DNA of 39,740 nucleotides. It comes from Methylococcales bacterium. GTDB taxonomy: Bacteria; Pseudomonadota; Gammaproteobacteria; Methylococcales; Methylomonadaceae. The DNA lies in contig JASMBU010000012.1 in assembly GCA_030753675.1 (NCBI GenBank), forward strand, positions 1 to 39,740, given 5' to 3'. Each line of letters starts with the position of its first letter. Position 1 is the first letter of the stretch. A program made the position numbers and the translations under genes. The notes under the pieces are model-generated. The model saw only the letters and a list, made by a program, of their open reading frames with translations. It ran no database searches and had not been told where the DNA came from. Shown piece after piece: positions 35,029 to 39,740 of the stretch.

Positions 35029-38000
35029 TTAAGAAGACATTGATGGCCGCAATAGATCGGCACCAATCGTTCCTTGTAAAAATATCAAATAATCAGGACT
35101 ACTCACAACGGCTAACTTTTCTTGGGCGATTGACAACAACTCTTGCGTATTAATCGGATTACTACCATTTAAGCTATGAGTTTGTTGAGCATAATTTTCA
35201 ATACTCTCAAGATGACGTTGCCATAGAATAATATCTTTACGCTGTTTCTCTTCAAGACGCTCCTGATACCAACCAGAAGCAAACAGATATTCTTTGGTAA
35301 ACAATTGCCGAATCTCAGGATCATGAATGGTTTTACCCTCATAGGTGCCAGTAGCCATAATAGTTAACAATGCTTTTAAAGGAGGACAAGCATCCTCAAT
35401 ACTGCCATCATCAATATATTGTTGCGCCACACGCTCATGTGTTTCAACAATATTATTGATCCCATCCACATAATCGTCAAGGTCTTGTAATTCGGGTTTT
35501 AGAATCTCATCGGTAAAAACAACAACAGGATTATCAAATAATTTTCCAAAAAAATCATGCACAAAATGCTCGGTAATCCGGTAGCCTAAGCGACTCCCTA
35601 AGACTGGCTCGCCGTTATACTCAAAATCTTCTACTAACTCCAAATATTGATTTTTAATCATATACTCGGAGTCTCTCTCTTCAACACTAAGTCGTGTCCA
35701 GATCTCAGGAATGAGTAGACTTACATCATGATCTACACGCATATTAGTACCAATATAACCTGCTGAACTTGAAAACCCTGCATAGCCGGTCACAATAAAA
35801 GAAACCAAGGCGTTATTTAGGTCAGCGGTCGTTCTCAGCGCATTAAAAGGACCTTTTGTTAAGGCACCTTCACTGCCCGCTCCAGTTGTTGATGGCGATT
35901 TGCCTGTTAATGAACTAACAAAATCCATAAACAATTCTGGCAACTCCTGAAAATGAATCGGATTATAAACGGCCAAAGGTCTAATACCAGGTTCACGCGG
36001 GTTATTTCGACGCCCCGTTAACACCGCATCGACTGGATGACAAATAGGCGTATCAAGTGCTATTTTTCGGTGCAATCGAATACCCATTTCAGCAATATAT
36101 TTTCTTGAAGGATCAAGAATATCAACACGAGTCTCTAAATAACGCGGGTTCTTTGATGGCGCACCATCCACTATCCGAGGATGGGCCGATGAACAGACAA
36201 ATCTATCCGATTTTTTAACACTATCGGTTAAGAGTGAGTGCATTGGCTCCGTAAACTTAGTGAACTTAATCACATCACTAACGACTTCAGATAAACTGTC
36301 CCCGACAAGTGGTTCATAATTAGCCAAAAAATTTCCCTTTTGAGCTAAATTAAATTCTGTTTGCTTATCATAGCCTGGAATGATCGCATCATCTGGGCGC
36401 TGAAATAATCTAAACTCACAATTCTCTATTAATTTCACACTCTCATTAGGAATGGTCTGTGCGCAAAAATCATTAATAATCTCTTTGGGCACAACCACGG
36501 AAGCACTTATATCATCTTCCATTTGGATCTTTTCAGCGGCCATAAAATCTTGGCGCAATTTAAATGTCCGCCAACCACCATTCTGATCAAATCCAACACG
36601 TAAATAGGAGGCTAATATTTTGTGGTAATTCATCCGTAACTCATGAGCCGGCGCACCATCTACCGTATCTACTGAAAAGAACTGCCGCCAATCGTCACCC
36701 CACTCAGACCGGTAAAAACGTTTAACCACAAACACTAATGCTAGGATATAAGGCGGTATAGATTTTAGCCACGCATTATATTCATCTGTATGACTAGAAG
36801 ATCCCGATAATAGCTTAATGACAGAACCTAAACTTCGCTCATCGCTTAAAGGCATACGACTTGAATCGTGATCCTCATACTCATGCCCTGACTTAAAGCG
36901 CCCAGTATAATCTTTATCAAAGATCTCCTGAACGCTATCCAAATCTTGTTGCAAATCATTAACAAACAAGGGGTTATATAAAATAGCATCCTCAATTGAT
37001 TTAGAGATTTCAGATTTCCCTCCACCAGATACCGTACAGGGTTTATGACAAAACGTACCTTCAGGATCAGTTCCAACTAGATACCAACTGTCTACGCCAG
37101 GGTGTTTCTCCATTTCGATTTTATAACCATTGGGCTGCATATAAATAAAACCAGGTTGAAGTCGAATAGAGTGCTTATCACGCCCTTTAAACCAAGTGAT
37201 GGTTTGTGCATTTAAATCCATACGCAAATCTTGCGGCACATAGATTAATTGAGGATATCTTTTATCAATCCCGTATCCTTCGGACAAAACATCAATAACA
37301 TCACTAAATTGCATCGCAACATTCTGGAAATCATACCCAGACTGACGAGTAGGGCTCCCAATGCCATACTCTTCACCATGATTTCTACGGCAAAAAGCCA
37401 ATGCTCCACCTGCATGCTCTTCTTCAGCTAATCCGTATAAATTAGCGGCATAAGTAATTTGAGTTTTAACTTCTTTCTTACAATAACCAAAATAATTATC
37501 GGCTATCAGTGTAATAATGACACCTTGATCAGTCCGTGCTGTAATTTTAAATGCTTGCCCGCCATTGTAGAGTTCATCCTCTGTCTGCCAACACATCTCA
37601 TCACGACGTTGCCGCTCAGTTGCTTCATTCCAATGCGGTAAACCAAGTTCTTGTTTAGTAAAATTAACTAAATGCGGCGCCAGAATCACACAACCGGTAT
37701 GACCACTCCAGTGCTTTATATCCAAGGCAGCATCATTATCAGGTAAAGCAGGGTTTCCAGCATTTCCAAAAATACTCTCAACAAAATCTAAGTTACTCAC
37801 TAGACTACCAGGTGCAAAGAAACGCACTTCCATCGATTTTTTGTAATCAAAACCTGGGACTTCTGGGCAAACCGTCGGTCTTAAAAGTAATGATGCAAAG
37901 AGTTGAGCCGTTTCGGGCTGATTTGAACAAAAAGGTATAGATAACAGATCAGGTGTTGAATCAATCGCATGCTTTAATAGCCAGGCAAAAGTCTCTTTTG

Positions 38001-38496
38001 GAACTTCTTTTTTATCACCGGCAACGGGTAATCCTCCAGATGCCACATGAAATGAGCCTTTAGTTGTTCTGCGATCACTGGCAGGATTATGTAAAACACC
38101 TTGGTTTATTTTGTAACTAGTCACATAATCTGACTTAAAAGTTTGTTCACCTTTAGTGATCGATAACTCTCTGGCGATACCATGGCGATCCAATTCAAAA
38201 CTAATCGTAGGTAACTGCGGAATCTGTTCTAAATTTAGATCTGACAAATAATCATTTAAAAAATCTTGAATCCGTTGATCTACAGGGTAACGCGTAGAAG
38301 CCAATTGACGGCTCTTTTCAAGATAATTACGCATCATATCCTGAGTTGTTAAAGAAATCCCCGATATATCATCATTAGCGTAAACAGGTTGCCCACAAGA
38401 CGCTAATTTTAGATTTATATATTCATGCAATTCTTCTTGATCTAATACAGACTCACTTTCTCTACCAGATATACCTAAAGCTTGTGACAAATCCAT
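35029..38496 (-). CDS. Probable PPi-dependent phosphoenolpyruvate carboxykinase
   Basis: This 1155-residue cytoplasmic protein has no signal peptide or membrane segment. Its length and conserved blocks fit the PPi-type PEP carboxykinase family (first described in Entamoeba and Propionibacterium, about 1100-1150 residues), which interconverts oxaloacetate plus PPi with PEP, CO2 and phosphate. GYCKKEVKTQITYAAN (about 337-352) followed by EEEH (about 358-361) resembles the substrate/metal region of GTP-PEPCK. CHKPCTVSGGGKSEISKSI (about 483-501) is P-loop-like. Further conserved-looking blocks are TGKSPSTTGAGSEGALTKGP (about 864-883) and NMRVDHDVSLLIPEIW (about 918-933). I start at the ATG at 38496 behind GGTGA; a TTG at 38508 is in frame. 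Central-carbon neighbours support the call, but it rests on recall of the family. Confidence 0.6.
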   Translation of the reverse strand: MDLSQALGISGRESESVLDQEELHEYINLKLASCGQPVYANDDISGISLTTQDMMRNYLEKSRQLASTRYPVDQRIQDFLNDYLSDLNLEQIPQLPTISFELDRHGIARELSITKGEQTFKSDYVTSYKINQGVLHNPASDRRTTKGSFHVASGGLPVAGDKKEVPKETFAWLLKHAIDSTPDLLSIPFCSNQPETAQLFASLLLRPTVCPEVPGFDYKKSMEVRFFAPGSLVSNLDFVESIFGNAGNPALPDNDAALDIKHWSGHTGCVILAPHLVNFTKQELGLPHWNEATERQRRDEMCWQTEDELYNGGQAFKITARTDQGVIITLIADNYFGYCKKEVKTQITYAANLYGLAEEEHAGGALAFCRRNHGEEYGIGSPTRQSGYDFQNVAMQFSDVIDVLSEGYGIDKRYPQLIYVPQDLRMDLNAQTITWFKGRDKHSIRLQPGFIYMQPNGYKIEMEKHPGVDSWYLVGTDPEGTFCHKPCTVSGGGKSEISKSIEDAILYNPLFVNDLQQDLDSVQEIFDKDYTGRFKSGHEYEDHDSSRMPLSDERSLGSVIKLLSGSSSHTDEYNAWLKSIPPYILALVFVVKRFYRSEWGDDWRQFFSVDTVDGAPAHELRMNYHKILASYLRVGFDQNGGWRTFKLRQDFMAAEKIQMEDDISASVVVPKEIINDFCAQTIPNESVKLIENCEFRLFQRPDDAIIPGYDKQTEFNLAQKGNFLANYEPLVGDSLSEVVSDVIKFTKFTEPMHSLLTDSVKKSDRFVCSSAHPRIVDGAPSKNPRYLETRVDILDPSRKYIAEMGIRLHRKIALDTPICHPVDAVLTGRRNNPREPGIRPLAVYNPIHFQELPELFMDFVSSLTGKSPSTTGAGSEGALTKGPFNALRTTADLNNALVSFIVTGYAGFSSSAGYIGTNMRVDHDVSLLIPEIWTRLSVEERDSEYMIKNQYLELVEDFEYNGEPVLGSRLGYRITEHFVHDFFGKLFDNPVVVFTDEILKPELQDLDDYVDGINNIVETHERVAQQYIDDGSIEDACPPLKALLTIMATGTYEGKTIHDPEIRQLFTKEYLFASGWYQERLEEKQRKDIILWQRHLESIENYAQQTHSLNGSNPINTQELLSIAQEKLAVVSSPDYLIFLQGTIGADLLRPSMSS

Positions 38497-38753
38497 CAGT
38501 TCACCCAATTTCCCACTCTAATTTAACTAAAAAATACTTATATAAAAATAAGACGTAAGCTTTAAAGACTACATCAGCACGACCTGTATTTCAAGGTAAC
38601 TCAGACAATAATTCTGTACTACCCCACAACCCAATCCGGTGAATTAAAACAAAATCAACTTGTGACATAAAACTTTATCTAAAAAAACCTGTACGAACAA
38701 AACGTTAACTAATTGACTAAAAATATTCATTAGAAGATTTTAACAACAAACCG

Positions 38754-38774
38754 TATAATCTAATAAAAAGGAGG
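38754..38774 (+). promoter_or_regulatory. -10 box and strong Shine-Dalgarno of the TIGR02647-like gene
   Basis: A perfect TATAAT (38754-38759) has no good -35 at 16-18 bp. AAGGAGG (38768-38774) lies four bases before the ATG at 38779 and is the strongest ribosome-binding site seen in the window. The rest of the 282-bp gap from 38497 is AT-rich and holds no ORF or hairpin I could support. Confidence 0.5.
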
Positions 38775-38778
38775 CTAT

Positions 38779-39024
38779 ATGATATTTTCGCAAGAAGAAA
38801 TAATAGAATTAAACTTACTTCTTAAATTTAATTTAGATTCCAGACAACTGGGCATTAAAATTCATTCGTCAGCCACCACCGAAGAAATTTCTGGCATTAA
38901 ACGATTATTTGACAAAGGCTTAGTAACGGTCCCCGATGGTGGCTACCTTACTGATTTAGGACACACCAGTGCTGAACACGCCCAATTACTTTTCGGACTA
39001 CTTTCACTGCAAGCTGAGCCATAA
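38779..39024 (+). CDS. Small TIGR02647-family conserved protein
   Basis: This 81-residue protein begins MIFSQEEIIELNLLLKFNLD and contains IHSSATTEEISGIKRLFDKG and GGYLTDLGHTSAEHAQLL. This pattern matches the TIGR02647 family of short gammaproteobacterial proteins, possibly a winged-helix DNA-binding fold (LFDKGLVTVPDGGYLTDLG would be helix and wing). The function is unknown. It has a very strong ribosome-binding site and lies 61 bp before a partial gene in the same direction. Confidence 0.75.
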   Translation: MIFSQEEIIELNLLLKFNLDSRQLGIKIHSSATTEEISGIKRLFDKGLVTVPDGGYLTDLGHTSAEHAQLLFGLLSLQAEP

Positions 39025-39085
39025 ACCACACCCTTTGTTCACCAATGCGCTATAGCGCATCCACAATCTGAATTCACTAAAGTAA

Positions 39086-39740
39086 ATGCCCACTATCAAT
39101 AACACGACAACTACGCATAAAAGACAACTTAAAAAATTACGTCGTGCACTAGGTATTTTTCAAGGCACTAAATTACTCGCTACATTACAACGTGAAACCG
39201 AAGGCACGGTATCTCATGATCAAGCTAAGCGTGTTACTTACTTGACAGAATTATTTTATAGAATTCACCGCGAAATCCACCATGACTGGCAAGGACAAGC
39301 GACTGCTAGTCACCGCCCTGGCTATATGCCTCATGCTCACAAAAGACGTGTTTTCAGAGAAGTCATACAGGGCCTGGTCTTAGAAAATGATCTTAATGAA
39401 AATTCTGCGCTATTTGACAACAACGGCTTTGTCATCAGAACCGATAACATCGCTGACAGACTCGCTAACTTTTACCATAAAATGCGCTCTGTTCGTCCTT
39501 TTGATTATGGCAACAGGATTACTCTAAATTACTTTATTATTACCCTTGGGAAAATCCCTGCTTTTAAAGCCGTTTACGAGCAAGGCATTGATTTCCGTCG
39601 CTTAAAAGAAAAGGATACCGCTGTATTACATCACCCTGACAGTTCAATTGCTGAAGTCACTGTTGCCTTTAAACATGCACTCAACCCAACACTAACCAAG
39701 ACGCTTGAAAACATAGCAAATCAATATGGGCAATGGCCTG
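39086..39740 (+). CDS. Partial protein of unknown function with a degenerate Fic-like motif
   Basis: An open frame starts at ATG 39086 and runs past the right edge (218 codons visible, no stop). A basic N-terminus (HKRQLKKLRRAL) precedes a helical region. RLANFYHKMRSVRPFDYGNR (about 133-152), then ITLNYF, resembles the core of Fic AMP-transferases (H-P-F-x-[D/E]-G-N-G-R-x-x-x-x-x-F), but the catalytic histidine is arginine, the acidic residue is followed by tyrosine and one glycine is missing. If related, it would be inactive or divergent. I do not recognise the full family. No clear Shine-Dalgarno is seen. Confidence 0.55.
   Translation, partial: MPTINNTTTTHKRQLKKLRRALGIFQGTKLLATLQRETEGTVSHDQAKRVTYLTELFYRIHREIHHDWQGQATASHRPGYMPHAHKRRVFREVIQGLVLENDLNENSALFDNNGFVIRTDNIADRLANFYHKMRSVRPFDYGNRITLNYFIITLGKIPAFKAVYEQGIDFRRLKEKDTAVLHHPDSSIAEVTVAFKHALNPTLTKTLENIANQYGQWP

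Noticed and set aside
35029-38496. Conventional ATP- or GTP-dependent PEP carboxykinase
   Set aside because: The protein is roughly twice their length and its P-loop (GGGKS) differs from both the ATP-type and GTP-type motifs.
39050-39061. Palindrome GCGCTATAGCGC upstream of the last gene
   Set aside because: It is short, with no T run and no repeat elsewhere noticed; it could be chance.
1-39740. CRISPR array, insertion sequence or prophage
   Set aside because: No spaced direct repeats, transposase, integrase or phage structural genes were seen.

Overview
The window looks like chromosome of a low-G+C gammaproteobacterial methanotroph or methylotroph (Methylococcales-like; this is inference). 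The strongest clue is a ribulose monophosphate (RuMP) formaldehyde-fixation block: hexulose-6-phosphate synthase, hexuloisomerase, transketolase, transaldolase and class II fructose-bisphosphate aldolase. Housekeeping genes (ychF, birA/coaX, ssb, uvrA, glnS, def) are of gammaproteobacterial type. Gene packing is tight, with several stop/start overlaps.

Layout. 1-600: the tail of a cupin/JmjC-like gene, a 28-codon remnant of an rhlE-type helicase gene, and a tRNA with anticodon CAT. 600-3500: ychF, then a small SDHAF4-type gene coupled to a YgfX-type membrane gene, divergent from ygfZ. 3500-7160: coaX, birA, ssb and a YajR-like MFS gene on the minus strand. 7234-12105: uvrA, then a minus-strand membrane trio (small two-helix protein, rhomboid protease, DUF2232-like protein). 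12284-14057: a SoxC-like molybdoenzyme with an overlapping SoxD-like cytochrome c. 14115-14941: tRNA-Glu, tRNA-Ala and def. 15074-22922: glnS, then the RuMP block on the minus strand, which includes an unrecognised small membrane protein with two GVDRYL motifs. 23256-26825: a NagD-like HAD phosphatase, dhaK, dhaL (convergent) and a PfkB sugar kinase. 27041-31845: leuC, leuD, a citramalate-synthase-type gene and convergent leuB. 31977-34930: a thioredoxin-fold protein, rpe, rpiA and an inositol-monophosphatase-family gene. 35029-38496: a 1155-residue protein that I assign to the PPi-dependent PEP carboxykinase family. 38779 to the end: a TIGR02647-like small protein and a partial gene with a degenerate Fic-like motif.

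How the genes fit together. hps/phi fix formaldehyde on ribulose-5-phosphate; fba, tal, tkt, rpe and rpiA regenerate the acceptor; DhaK/DhaL and the PfkB kinase could return free C3 and C6 sugars to the phosphorylated pool; and the putative PPi-PEPCK would link C4 acids to PEP. LeuCD, the CimA-like enzyme and LeuB could make 2-oxobutyrate for isoleucine from pyruvate and acetyl-CoA. I see no CRISPR array, intact insertion sequence or prophage. The best candidates for little-described biology are the PPi-PEPCK-like gene, the HAD/DhaK/DhaL/PfkB set, the GVDRYL protein inside the RuMP block, and the SDHAF4/YgfX pair.
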